Source: Mycolicibacterium iranicum (GTDB lineage: Bacteria > Actinomycetota > Actinomycetes > Mycobacteriales > Mycobacteriaceae). From it: DNA of 64,000 nt. The notes beneath the pieces were generated by a model. It was not told the origin of the DNA, ran no database searches, and was given only the letters and a program-made list of their open reading frames with translations. The position numbers were made by a program, and so were the translations under genes. This document shows, piece by piece, positions 43,509 through 51,132 of the stretch (positions are counted from its first letter, which is position 1; the number at the start of each line of letters is the position of its first letter). The stretch spans positions 10,464-74,463 of the forward strand of contig NZ_LWCS01000025.1 of the NCBI RefSeq assembly GCF_001650495.1, written 5' to 3'.

Positions 43509-44591
43509 ATGACAACTGTGAACGACAACCCGGTGCTGACCGCCGAGTCCACCGAGGAATTCGCGCAACGTCTCGTCGGAACCATCGACGCCGCCAGCGT
43601 CGCGCTGTTGCTGTCGATCGGCCATCAGACCGCCCTGTTCGACACCATGGCCACGCTGCCTCCCGCCACCAGCACACAGATCGCCGACGCGGCGGGCCTC
43701 AACGAACGCTACGTACGGGAGTGGCTCGGCGGCATGGTTGCCGGGCGCATCGTCGATTACGACGCTGCAACGCAGGCATATTCGCTTGCACCTGGGCGTG
43801 CGGCCGTGCTGACCAGGGCGGCGGGCCCGGACAACCTGGCCCGCATCGCCCAGTTCATCCCGCTGCTCGGTGAAGTCGAGCAGAAGATCGTCGAATGCTT
43901 CCGCGGCGGCGGAGGCCTCTCTTACGCCGAGTATCCGCGATTCCACACGCTGATGGCCGAGCAGAGCGGTGAGGTCTTCGACGCCGCCCTGGTCGCCGGA
44001 ATTATCCCGATGGTCGACGGCCTCCCCGAACGGCTGCAGGAAGGGGTCGACGTCGCGGATTTCGGTTGCGGTAGTGGACATGCCGTCAACGTGATGGCGC
44101 AAGCGTTCCCGGCCAGTCGGTTCGTCGGCATCGATTTCTCCGACGAGGGGCTCGGTGCCGGTGTCCGCGAAGCCGGACAGCTCGGGCTGGGCAACGCGAC
44201 CTTCCAGGCAGCCGACGTCGCCACCTATGGCGAAGTCGAGGTTTTCGATGTCGTCACCGCTTTCGACGCCATCCACGACCAGGCTCATCCCGGCCGTGTG
44301 CTGCAGAACATCTATCGGGCATTGCGCCCCGGCGGCACGTTCCTGATGGTCGACATCAAATCGTCGAGCCGCGTCGAGGAGAACGTCGGCGTGCCGCTGG
44401 CCACTTACCTCTACACCGTGTCGACGATGCATTGCATGAGCGTCTCGCTGGGCCTCGACGGTGACGGGCTGGGGACATGCTGGGGGCGCGAGCTCGCCTT
44501 GTCGATGCTCACGGAAGCGGGATTCCGTGACGTACAGGTGCGCGAGATCGATTCCGATCCGATCAACCTCTACTACATCGCACGCAAGTAG
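43509..44591 (+). CDS. SAM-dependent methyltransferase (Rv2258c-like)
   Basis: A 360-residue protein. Residues 1-110 are a winged-helix dimerisation domain ([19 protein letters not shown] is typical). Residues 165-300 are a class I methyltransferase with motif [14 protein letters not shown] and VDIKSSS after strand 5. The family includes O-methyltransferases acting on small hydrophobic molecules and M. tuberculosis Rv2258c; substrate unknown. The beta-lactamase-like gene follows after 34 bases, the same order as in M. tuberculosis. Confidence 0.9.
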   Translation: MTTVNDNPVLTAESTEEFAQRLVGTIDAASVALLLSIGHQTALFDTMATLPPATSTQIADAAGLNERYVREWLGGMVAGRIVDYDAATQAYSLAPGRAAVLTRAAGPDNLARIAQFIPLLGEVEQKIVECFRGGGGLSYAEYPRFHTLMAEQSGEVFDAALVAGIIPMVDGLPERLQEGVDVADFGCGSGHAVNVMAQAFPASRFVGIDFSDEGLGAGVREAGQLGLGNATFQAADVATYGEVEVFDVVTAFDAIHDQAHPGRVLQNIYRALRPGGTFLMVDIKSSSRVEENVGVPLATYLYTVSTMHCMSVSLGLDGDGLGTCWGRELALSMLTEAGFRDVQVREIDSDPINLYYIARK

Positions 44592-44625
44592 GGTCTGCGC
44601 GGTGAGCGCTTGCCGGCAGAGCAGA

Positions 44626-45459
44626 ATGCAGGCGGTGAGCGCTCTCGACGTCCTCGACGACTGGCCGGTCCCCACGTCCGCTGCTGCGGTGGTGGGGAGG
44701 TCAGGCGTTCTGGCCGGACACGGCGACACCGGGCGGCGCTTCCCGTTGGCATCGGTGACCAAGCCGCTCGTGGCGCGGGCCGCGCAGGTGGCCGTCGAGG
44801 AGGGCGCCGTCGAACTCGACACCGACGCCGGCCCGCCGGGCGCGACGGTACGGCATCTCCTCGCCCACACCGCGGGCTACGAGATGACGTCGTCGAAAGT
44901 CATCGCGACGCCGGGCTCACGGCGTATCTACTCCAACTACGGGTTCACCGCGCTCGCTGAGGCGATCGAGGCAAGCTCCTCGATCGCGTTCGACACGTAC
45001 CTCACCGAGTCGGTGTTCGAGCCGCTCGGCATGACCGACACGAATCTCGACGGGGGCAACGACGCCGCCGGGTACGGCGTGACGTCGACCGTCGACGATC
45101 TGGTCGCGTTCGCAGGGGACCTGCTTGCGCCGGTGACGGTGTCCCAGCGGATGCACGCCGACGCAACGAGCGTTCAATTCCCTGGCCTCGACGGTGTCCT
45201 GCCCGGCTTCGGCGTCCAGCGTCCCAACGACTGGGGGCTCGGTTTCGAGATCCGCGGCAACAAGTCTCCGCACTGGACGGGCGCGTCCAATTCGCCTCAC
45301 ACGTTCGGCCATTTCGGCCAGTCCGGGACTTTTCTGTGGGTTGATCCCGCCGCCGCGCTAGCGCTGGTCGTGCTGACCGACCGCAAATTCGGCGAATGGG
45401 CGCATTCGGTGATGCCCGCACTGTCTGATGAAGTCCTAAGAGAGTTCGGGACGGACTAG
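44626..45459 (+). CDS. Beta-lactamase/D-Ala-D-Ala-peptidase-fold serine hydrolase (Rv2257c-like)
   Basis: A 277-residue class C-type serine hydrolase. The SxxK motif is SVTK near residue 44, with YSNYG as YxN near 105 and HFGQSG as the third (KTG-like) motif position near 225. No signal peptide, so it is cytoplasmic, which argues against a role in beta-lactam resistance and for an esterase or peptidase. ATG 44626 is used; GTG 44602 and GTG 44635 are alternatives. Confidence 0.85.
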   Translation: MQAVSALDVLDDWPVPTSAAAVVGRSGVLAGHGDTGRRFPLASVTKPLVARAAQVAVEEGAVELDTDAGPPGATVRHLLAHTAGYEMTSSKVIATPGSRRIYSNYGFTALAEAIEASSSIAFDTYLTESVFEPLGMTDTNLDGGNDAAGYGVTSTVDDLVAFAGDLLAPVTVSQRMHADATSVQFPGLDGVLPGFGVQRPNDWGLGFEIRGNKSPHWTGASNSPHTFGHFGQSGTFLWVDPAAALALVVLTDRKFGEWAHSVMPALSDEVLREFGTD

Positions 45460-45597
45460 CGCAACACACGTCTCACAAGGCACAATAGACCCGCAAGTCA
45501 CAAAACCTAATAGGCGCGCTTCAGCTGCATCATCTGCTGCTCGGAAACCACCAGGTCGTTGGGGAAGACGTCCCTCGTGGAACCGAAGGAGTAGAGG

Positions 45598-46110
45598 ATG
45601 CGTGCAGCGAACCAATTCGCCGACGCGACGACCGGCGTGGTGTACGTCCACGCCTCACCCGCGGCGGTGTGCCCGCATGTGGAGTGGGCTCTGTCGTCGA
45701 CCCTCAACTCGAGGGCGAATCTGAAGTGGACCCCGCAGCCCGCCATGCCCGGTCAACTGCGCGCGGTCACCAACTGGGTCGGACCTGTCGGCACCGGAGG
45801 CCAGCTGGCAAACGCACTGCGGTCGTGGTCGGTGCTGCGTTTCGAGGTGACCGAGGACCCCAGCAGCGGCGTCGACGGGCACCGTTGGTGCCACACCCCG
45901 CAACTCGGTTTGTGGAGCGGCGCGATGAGCGCCAATGGCGACGTGATGGTCGGCGAGATGCGACTGCGAGCACTGATGGCCGGCGGGGCGGACATGCTCG
46001 CCTCCGAGCTGGATTCCGTCCTCGGGACTGCATGGGACGAGGCTCTTGAGGCCTACCGTGACGGCGGCGAGGGCGCCGAGGTGAGCTGGCTGAGCAGGGG
46101 AGTCGGCTAG
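45598..46110 (+). CDS. DUF3145 family protein
   Basis: A 170-residue protein matching DUF3145, a conserved actinobacterial family: ATTGVVYVHASPAAVCPHVEW, WTPQPAMPGQLRAV and GLWSGAMSANGDVMVGE are its blocks. AAGGAG lies 6 bases before the ATG. Function unknown; nearly invariant in mycobacteria, so presumably basic. The stop overlaps the convergent DUF1905 gene by four bases. Confidence 0.9.
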   Translation: MRAANQFADATTGVVYVHASPAAVCPHVEWALSSTLNSRANLKWTPQPAMPGQLRAVTNWVGPVGTGGQLANALRSWSVLRFEVTEDPSSGVDGHRWCHTPQLGLWSGAMSANGDVMVGEMRLRALMAGGADMLASELDSVLGTAWDEALEAYRDGGEGAEVSWLSRGVG

Positions 46111-46394
46111 CGGCCGACCGATAGGTGAATGAGGACGACGTCGCCTTCCTCGAGGCTCTCCGGCCGGCGCAGCGCCAGCTTCAGCGGCACGAGATAGACG
46201 TCCTCGCGGGGTATCAGTGACGTCGTGACCTGCGTCTGGCCGATGCGAACCGTCGCCGGGATGACGCCCCAGCCGTAGGTCAGCTGCGAGGCATTGGCGT
46301 GCAGAAAGGCGTCTACCTCATCGGGGGTCTCGACGAAGAAGTACGGCGCGGGTCCGCGCCACTGGAACACCTCCGCCTCGAACGCCCAGTCCAT
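46107..46394 (-). CDS. DUF1905 family protein
   Basis: A 95-residue small beta-barrel protein: FEAEVFQWRGPAPYFFVETP, GWGVIPATVRIGQTQVTTSL and the last DVYLVPLKLALRRPE are typical of DUF1905. No enzyme activity is known. It lies 10 bases downstream of the lipid-kinase gene and is probably its cotranscribed partner. Confidence 0.85.
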   Translation of the reverse strand: MDWAFEAEVFQWRGPAPYFFVETPDEVDAFLHANASQLTYGWGVIPATVRIGQTQVTTSLIPREDVYLVPLKLALRRPESLEEGDVVLIHLSVGR

Positions 46395-46404
46395 TCCCGG
46401 AAGG

Positions 46405-47307
46405 TTACGGCCGGAGGATCCTCAGCGCTTTGGGGACAGCGGACACCTGCACAGGAAGAGGGCAGACGTACTCACCGTCGGCATAGGCATTGATCCCGGG
46501 GCTGTCCACGGTGATCGTGCGCGCTCGCTTCGTGCTCACCTCGTCGAGCTCGACGTGCGTGCCCTTGAACACTGTCGGGAACAGCCGGATCAGCCGCGTA
46601 CGGGACGCCGACGCCACCATCGTCGCGTCGAGCATCCCGTCCCTCGGATCGGCGCCCGGGCAGATTTTCATTCCGCCGCCGTAGCTTTTCGTGTTGCCGA
46701 ACGCGGCGAGCGTGAGCTCAGTATCGAACTCGGAGCCGCCGTCGAACGACAGCCGAAACGGCAGCAGTCGCAGCTTCGAGATCTCAGCCACCATCGCCAA
46801 GTTGTACCGCATCCGCCCGTGCGGCCACGTCATCCGATTGGTCCGATCGGTCACCAGCGAGTCGAATCCTGCGGCCATCACAGTGCCGAACCATCTGTCG
46901 GTGCCGTCGGCCCCCGCGATGCGGCCGAGGTCCACTTCATCGGCTGCGCCGTCGAGGAGGCGGTCGACGACGATGTCGGCCGCGGCCTCGGGGTCCTTGG
47001 TCGGGATTCCGAATTCGCGTGCGTGGTCGTTGCCGGTGCCCGCCGGGATGAGCCCGAGTGGAATGTCGGTCTGCGCCAGCACCTGCAGGGCGAGGGAGAT
47101 GATCCCGTCGCCGCCGACGACCACGAGGGCGTCCATCCCACGCTCGAGGGCTCCCTCGACGAGCTGCCGTGCGTGCGCGGAATCGCGGCCGGCGATGGCG
47201 ACGACATCCACACCGCGTTTGTGTAGCTGCGTGATCGCGCGCTCGGCGGCATGGGGTGCGCTGCCGTGTCCCGATGCCGGGTTGGTCAGCACCGTCACCC
47301 GGGTCAT
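46405..47307 (-). CDS. Diacylglycerol-kinase-type lipid kinase (Rv2252-like)
   Basis: A 300-residue DAGK_cat protein. N-terminal LTNPASGHGSA is followed by the nucleotide-binding GGDG (VVVGGDGIISLAL near 65) and PLGLIPAGTGNDHAREF near 90. In many members the GGDG is followed by Thr; here it is Ile. The C-terminal half is a beta sandwich ending with DSPGINAYADGEYV. The M. tuberculosis homologue phosphorylates diacylglycerol in phosphatidylinositol-mannoside metabolism. Here it follows the FAD oxidase after 22 bases on the same strand. Confidence 0.92.
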   Translation of the reverse strand: MTRVTVLTNPASGHGSAPHAAERAITQLHKRGVDVVAIAGRDSAHARQLVEGALERGMDALVVVGGDGIISLALQVLAQTDIPLGLIPAGTGNDHAREFGIPTKDPEAAADIVVDRLLDGAADEVDLGRIAGADGTDRWFGTVMAAGFDSLVTDRTNRMTWPHGRMRYNLAMVAEISKLRLLPFRLSFDGGSEFDTELTLAAFGNTKSYGGGMKICPGADPRDGMLDATMVASASRTRLIRLFPTVFKGTHVELDEVSTKRARTITVDSPGINAYADGEYVCPLPVQVSAVPKALRILRP

Positions 47308-47329
47308 CGTGCTCCTCGCGTCCGCAGTG

Positions 47330-48946
47330 TCACGGAATCAGCTTGCCTGGGTTCAGGATTCCGGCGGGATCGAGCGCGGCCTTCACTGCCCGCAGCACCG
47401 CGACACCGAGGTCGCCGATCTCGTCGCGCATCCACGGCCGGTGGTCGACACCCACCGCGTGATGATGGGTGATGGTGGCGCCGGTGCGCACCATCGCATC
47501 CGATGCGGCAGCTTTCGCTGTGCGCCACTGCTCGATCGGGTTTCCTCGCTGGGCGGCAACGACGGTGAAGTACAGCGAGGCGCCGGTCGGATAGACGTGC
47601 GAGATGTGGCACAGCACCAGCGCCGGCGTGCCGGAATCTGCCAGCGATGTCGTCAAGGCGTCGGTGACGGCGGCCTTGAGGGCGGGCACGTTGGACCAAT
47701 TGGTGGCGGTCTCCAGCGTCTCGCACAGGGCGCCGGCCGACAGCAGCGCATCGCGCAGATAGGGCGCGTTGAACCGGCCGTGCTCCCATGCCCGCGCGGG
47801 ACCTTCGCCCAGCGACGTTCCGCCCTTGGCGGCCAACAGCTCCCGGGTTTCGGCGTGCCTGCTCGCCACATGCTCCGCGGAACCTTCGAATGCGGTGATC
47901 GCCAGGCACCCTCCGGTGACCTGCTGTTCGCCGATGCTGTCCGTGGTCGCAAGGTTCACCCCGGTCTCGGCTTCGTCGGACAACCGGATCACCGTCGGGC
48001 CGGTGCCTGTCTGAACCACGGCGCGCAGTGCGTCGGCGCCCGTCGCGAAGTCCGGGAACGACCAGGCTTCATAGCGAGTGACCTCCGGTACGGGATGTAC
48101 GCGCACGCGGACCCTGGTGATGATTCCGAGAGTGCCCTCCGAGCCGATCAGCAGTTGGCGCAGGTCTGGGCCTGCGGCGGACTCCGGAGCGCGCCCGAGA
48201 TCGAGAACACCGGCCGGGGTCACGGCACGCAGACCGCGGACCATGTCGTTGAAACGGCCGTAGCCGGCGGAATCCTGCCCGGACGAGCGGGTCGCGGCGA
48301 ATCCGCCGATCGTAGCGAACAGGAAACTCTGTGGGAAGTGCCCGAGCGAGAAGCCGCGCTCTCCGAGAAGTCGCTCGGCCTCCGGGCCGGTCAGCCCGGC
48401 GCCCAGTTCGGCTTCCCAGGACACCTCGTCGAGGGAGTGCAGTTCGTCGAGCCTGCGCAGATCCAGTGAGACGACGGCCTTCAAGTCGCCGCGCGCAGGG
48501 TCGAGCCCACCGACAACGCTGGTGCCACCGCCGAACGGTACGACCGCGATGCTGCGATCTCCGCAGTACCGGAGGATCTCGGCTATTTCCCCTTCGGTGC
48601 CGGGGATCAGTACCGCGTCGGGTGCGTCCTGTACGCCGAAGTCTCTGCGGTGCAACAGGTCCAGGGTCGACTTACCGCCGGCGCGCAGAAGCCGGGCGTG
48701 GTCGTCGATCGTCGCGTGGGTGTCGCCGACGATCGCACTCAGAGCCTCTCGGTCGGCTGCGGACAACGCCGACGGGCGAAGCCGCACCTGTTCGAGTGTG
48801 GGTTCCTCGATAGCAGCGCCGTCGATGCCCAGCGCTTGGTTGAGCAGTGACCGGATGCCGGGGGACAGTGGCTTGGCCGCCGCCGGATCGCCCCACGCGT
48901 TCCATTGCATGGGAGGGTCGCTCGGATGGGCATCGGCCGGAGTCAT
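47330..48946 (-). CDS. FAD-linked oxidase, alkyl-DHAP-synthase-like (Rv2251-like)
   Basis: A 538-residue vanillyl-alcohol-oxidase-type flavoprotein. The FAD-binding PCMH domain (FGGGTSVVGGLDP near 145, SEGTLGIITRV near 270) is followed by a C-terminal cap domain with the HHHAVGVDHRPW motif near 505, the signature of alkylglycerone-phosphate (ADHAP) synthase, where these histidines act on acyl-DHAP. Ether-lipid synthesis is thus suggested but not shown. It is divergent from a TetR gene with a 17-base intergenic gap and cotranscribed with the lipid kinase. Confidence 0.87.
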   Translation of the reverse strand: MTPADAHPSDPPMQWNAWGDPAAAKPLSPGIRSLLNQALGIDGAAIEEPTLEQVRLRPSALSAADREALSAIVGDTHATIDDHARLLRAGGKSTLDLLHRRDFGVQDAPDAVLIPGTEGEIAEILRYCGDRSIAVVPFGGGTSVVGGLDPARGDLKAVVSLDLRRLDELHSLDEVSWEAELGAGLTGPEAERLLGERGFSLGHFPQSFLFATIGGFAATRSSGQDSAGYGRFNDMVRGLRAVTPAGVLDLGRAPESAAGPDLRQLLIGSEGTLGIITRVRVRVHPVPEVTRYEAWSFPDFATGADALRAVVQTGTGPTVIRLSDEAETGVNLATTDSIGEQQVTGGCLAITAFEGSAEHVASRHAETRELLAAKGGTSLGEGPARAWEHGRFNAPYLRDALLSAGALCETLETATNWSNVPALKAAVTDALTTSLADSGTPALVLCHISHVYPTGASLYFTVVAAQRGNPIEQWRTAKAAASDAMVRTGATITHHHAVGVDHRPWMRDEIGDLGVAVLRAVKAALDPAGILNPGKLIP

Positions 48947-48963
48947 GCGTTACAGTATTACAG
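48947..48963. promoter_or_regulatory. Two overlapping divergent -10 elements giving leaderless transcripts
   Basis: The whole 17-base intergenic region holds TTACAG-TA-TTACAG (48950-48963). On the plus strand TACAGT (48951-48956) and on the minus strand TACTGT (48957-48952) both match TAnnnT. Each lies 5-7 bases before the first base of its ATG (48964 plus, 48946 minus). Both genes lack Shine-Dalgarno sequences. The region therefore reads as back-to-back leaderless promoters with overlapping -10 boxes, and the TTACAG direct repeat could be the TetR operator. Confidence 0.6.
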
Positions 48964-49542
48964 ATGGTGTCAATCCGTAACTCCGGATCGAGCGTCGATG
49001 AGCGGATCCTCGACGCGGCCGCGGCGTGCATCCTCGCTTACGGTGTCGAGCGCACCACCATGACCGAGATCGCCCGGCGCGCCCGGGTGAGCAGGCCGAC
49101 CATCTACCGTCGATGGCCTGACATCCGCTGGGTGATCGCTGAACTGCTGACGGTGCGGATCTCAGGTGTGCTCGAGGCCGTCCCGCACGTCGGCGACAGC
49201 CGCGAAGACCTCGTCGACCGGGTCGTCGCGATCTCAGAGCATCTGCGCAGAGACGAGGTCGTGATGTCGGTGATCTTCAACGCGCCCACGCTGGCGATGG
49301 TCTACATCACCGAACGTCTCGGAACCAGCCAGCAATTGCTCGTCGACGCCCTGGCGGTGGCGATCAAGGCCGGTCAGGACGATGGCAGCGTCCGCGACGG
49401 CGACCCATATGAGATGGGCGCGATGTGCCTGCTCATCGCGCAGTCGACCATCCAGTCGGCGCAGATGGTGGAAAAAATCCTCGACCGCGACGCTCTCAAC
49501 GTCGAGCTTGCGCACTCGCTGAACGGATATCTGAAACCATGA
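48964..49542 (+). CDS. TetR-family regulator (Rv2250c-like)
   Basis: A 192-residue TetR protein. HTH at residues 12-58: DERILDAAAACILAYGVERTTMTEIARRARV split around the turn, then SRPTIYRRWPD. It directly precedes glpD1 (ATGA overlap) and is divergent from the alkyl-DHAP-synthase-like gene, so it can control glycerol-3-phosphate oxidation and the lipid genes together. The inducer may be a glycerol- or acyl-derived molecule, an inference from context only. Confidence 0.9.
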   Translation: MVSIRNSGSSVDERILDAAAACILAYGVERTTMTEIARRARVSRPTIYRRWPDIRWVIAELLTVRISGVLEAVPHVGDSREDLVDRVVAISEHLRRDEVVMSVIFNAPTLAMVYITERLGTSQQLLVDALAVAIKAGQDDGSVRDGDPYEMGAMCLLIAQSTIQSAQMVEKILDRDALNVELAHSLNGYLKP

Positions 49543-51101
49543 CCGGCTCAACAGCATTGAATGCGTCCCGGCGGTCGGCGGATCTCGCCGCGCTGTCCGA
49601 CGGTGCAACCGTCGACATCGTCGTGATCGGTGGTGGTATCACGGGAACGGGCATCGCCCTCGACGCGGCCACCCGAGGACTCTCCGTCGTACTGGTGGAG
49701 AAGCACGATCTGGCTTTCGGGACCAGTCGCTGGAGCTCCAAACTCGTCCACGGCGGCCTGCGCTACCTGGCCAGTGGCAATGTCGGCATCGCCAGAAGAA
49801 GTGCCGTCGAGCGCGGCATCCTGATGACCCGCAATGCACCGCACCTGGTTCACGCAATGCCCCAGTTGGTTCCGCTGCTTCCCGAGATGAACATGGCGTC
49901 ACGCGCGTTGGTGCGTGTCGGCTTCGCCGCCGGGGACGGTCTGCGCAGGCTCGCAGGCACGCCCGCAACCACACTGCCGAGGTCACGCCGGGTCGACGCC
50001 TCGACGGCGATCTCCCTGGCGCCCACGGTGCGTCGGCGGGGCCTCGACGGTGCGCTGCTCGCCTATGACGGGCAGCTCATCGATGACGCCCGCCTGGTCA
50101 CTGCAGTCGCGCGGACTGCAGCGCAGCACGGGGCGCGGATACTCACGCGCGTGGCCGCCTCCGATGCGTCCCGCGGGTCGGTGACCCTGACCGACACCCT
50201 GACGGGTGAATCGTTGTCGGTGTCGGCCCGTGCGGTCGTCAACGCCACCGGTGTGTGGGCGGGGGAGGTCGACGACTCGCTCAAGTTGCGGCCCAGCCGC
50301 GGAACCCATCTGGTTTTCGACGCCGCTGCGTTCGGGAATCCGACGGCCGCCCTTACGATTCCGATCCCCGGTGAGATCAACCGGTTTGTCTTCGCGATGC
50401 CCGAGCAACTCGGCCGGGTGTATCTCGGGCTGACCGACGAAGATGCGCCGGGCCCGATACCCGATGTCCCTTTATCCACGCCGGCCGAGGTGGCGTTCCT
50501 GCTGGACACGGTGAACACCGCACTGGACACCGCGCTGGGGCCCGACGATGTCAGGGGTTCCTACGCGGGGCTGCGGCCGCTGATCGACATGGGCGGTGCG
50601 GGGCGGACCGCGGATGTCTCGCGCGAACACGCCGTCACCGAATCGCCGTCGGGCGTCATCAGCGTCATCGGCGGCAAGCTGACGGAATACCGTTACATGG
50701 CAGAGGATGTCGTCAACCGCACGGTGCAGCTGCGCGGTCTGGCGGCGGGGGTGTGCCGAACCCGGAACATGCCGCTGGTCGGCGCCCCGTCGAATCCTGT
50801 TGCGACGCTGCGATCGTCGACCGATCTGCCGGGTTCGCTGGTGGCGAGGTTCGGTGCTGAGGCGCCGAACGTCATCGCGCGCGCCTCATGTGCGAGGCCG
50901 ACCGAGTTCGTCGCCGACGGTATCGACGCCACGAGGGCGGAGTTCGAGTACGCGGTCACCCACGAGGGCGCGCTGACCGTCGATGACATCCTCGACCGAC
51001 GCACCCGCATCGGATTGGTTGCCGAAGACCGTGCGCGAGCCGAAGATACGGCCAAAGAGATTCTCGCCGAAACTGCATTCCGTGCGGAGAATCGCGATTA
51101 G
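49539..51101 (+). CDS. glpD1: Aerobic glycerol-3-phosphate dehydrogenase
   Basis: A 520-residue membrane-associated flavoprotein of the GlpD family. The N-terminal FAD-binding motif is VVIGGGITGTGIALDAATRG, followed by the GlpD signature FGTSRWSSKLVHGGLRYL split at residue 75, and a C-terminal DAO_C domain with RTRIGLV. It oxidises sn-glycerol-3-phosphate to DHAP with electrons going to quinone. The ATG overlaps the TetR stop. The 3' end of the gene contains one arm of the 18-bp inverted repeat that separates it from accD6. Confidence 0.93.
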   Translation: MTGSTALNASRRSADLAALSDGATVDIVVIGGGITGTGIALDAATRGLSVVLVEKHDLAFGTSRWSSKLVHGGLRYLASGNVGIARRSAVERGILMTRNAPHLVHAMPQLVPLLPEMNMASRALVRVGFAAGDGLRRLAGTPATTLPRSRRVDASTAISLAPTVRRRGLDGALLAYDGQLIDDARLVTAVARTAAQHGARILTRVAASDASRGSVTLTDTLTGESLSVSARAVVNATGVWAGEVDDSLKLRPSRGTHLVFDAAAFGNPTAALTIPIPGEINRFVFAMPEQLGRVYLGLTDEDAPGPIPDVPLSTPAEVAFLLDTVNTALDTALGPDDVRGSYAGLRPLIDMGGAGRTADVSREHAVTESPSGVISVIGGKLTEYRYMAEDVVNRTVQLRGLAAGVCRTRNMPLVGAPSNPVATLRSSTDLPGSLVARFGAEAPNVIARASCARPTEFVADGIDATRAEFEYAVTHEGALTVDDILDRRTRIGLVAEDRARAEDTAKEILAETAFRAENRD

Positions 51102-51127
51102 CGACGACGCGGAATGCAGTTTCGGCG
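51065..51127. terminator. Perfect 18-bp inverted repeat, likely bidirectional terminator
   Basis: CGCCGAAACTGCATTCCG (51065-51082) is the exact reverse complement of CGGAATGCAGTTTCGGCG (51110-51127), with a 27-base loop. It spans the last codons of glpD1 and the 31-base gap to the convergent accD6. No U-tract is present, as is usual for mycobacterial I-shaped terminators. Such a long stem can stop transcripts from both sides. Confidence 0.75.
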
Positions 51128-51132
51128 CTGGA

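Noticed and set aside
44626-45459. Beta-lactam resistance gene
   Set aside because: The SxxK and YxN motifs are present, but there is no signal peptide and the context is that of a cytoplasmic housekeeping homologue (Rv2257c), so a resistance role is unlikely.
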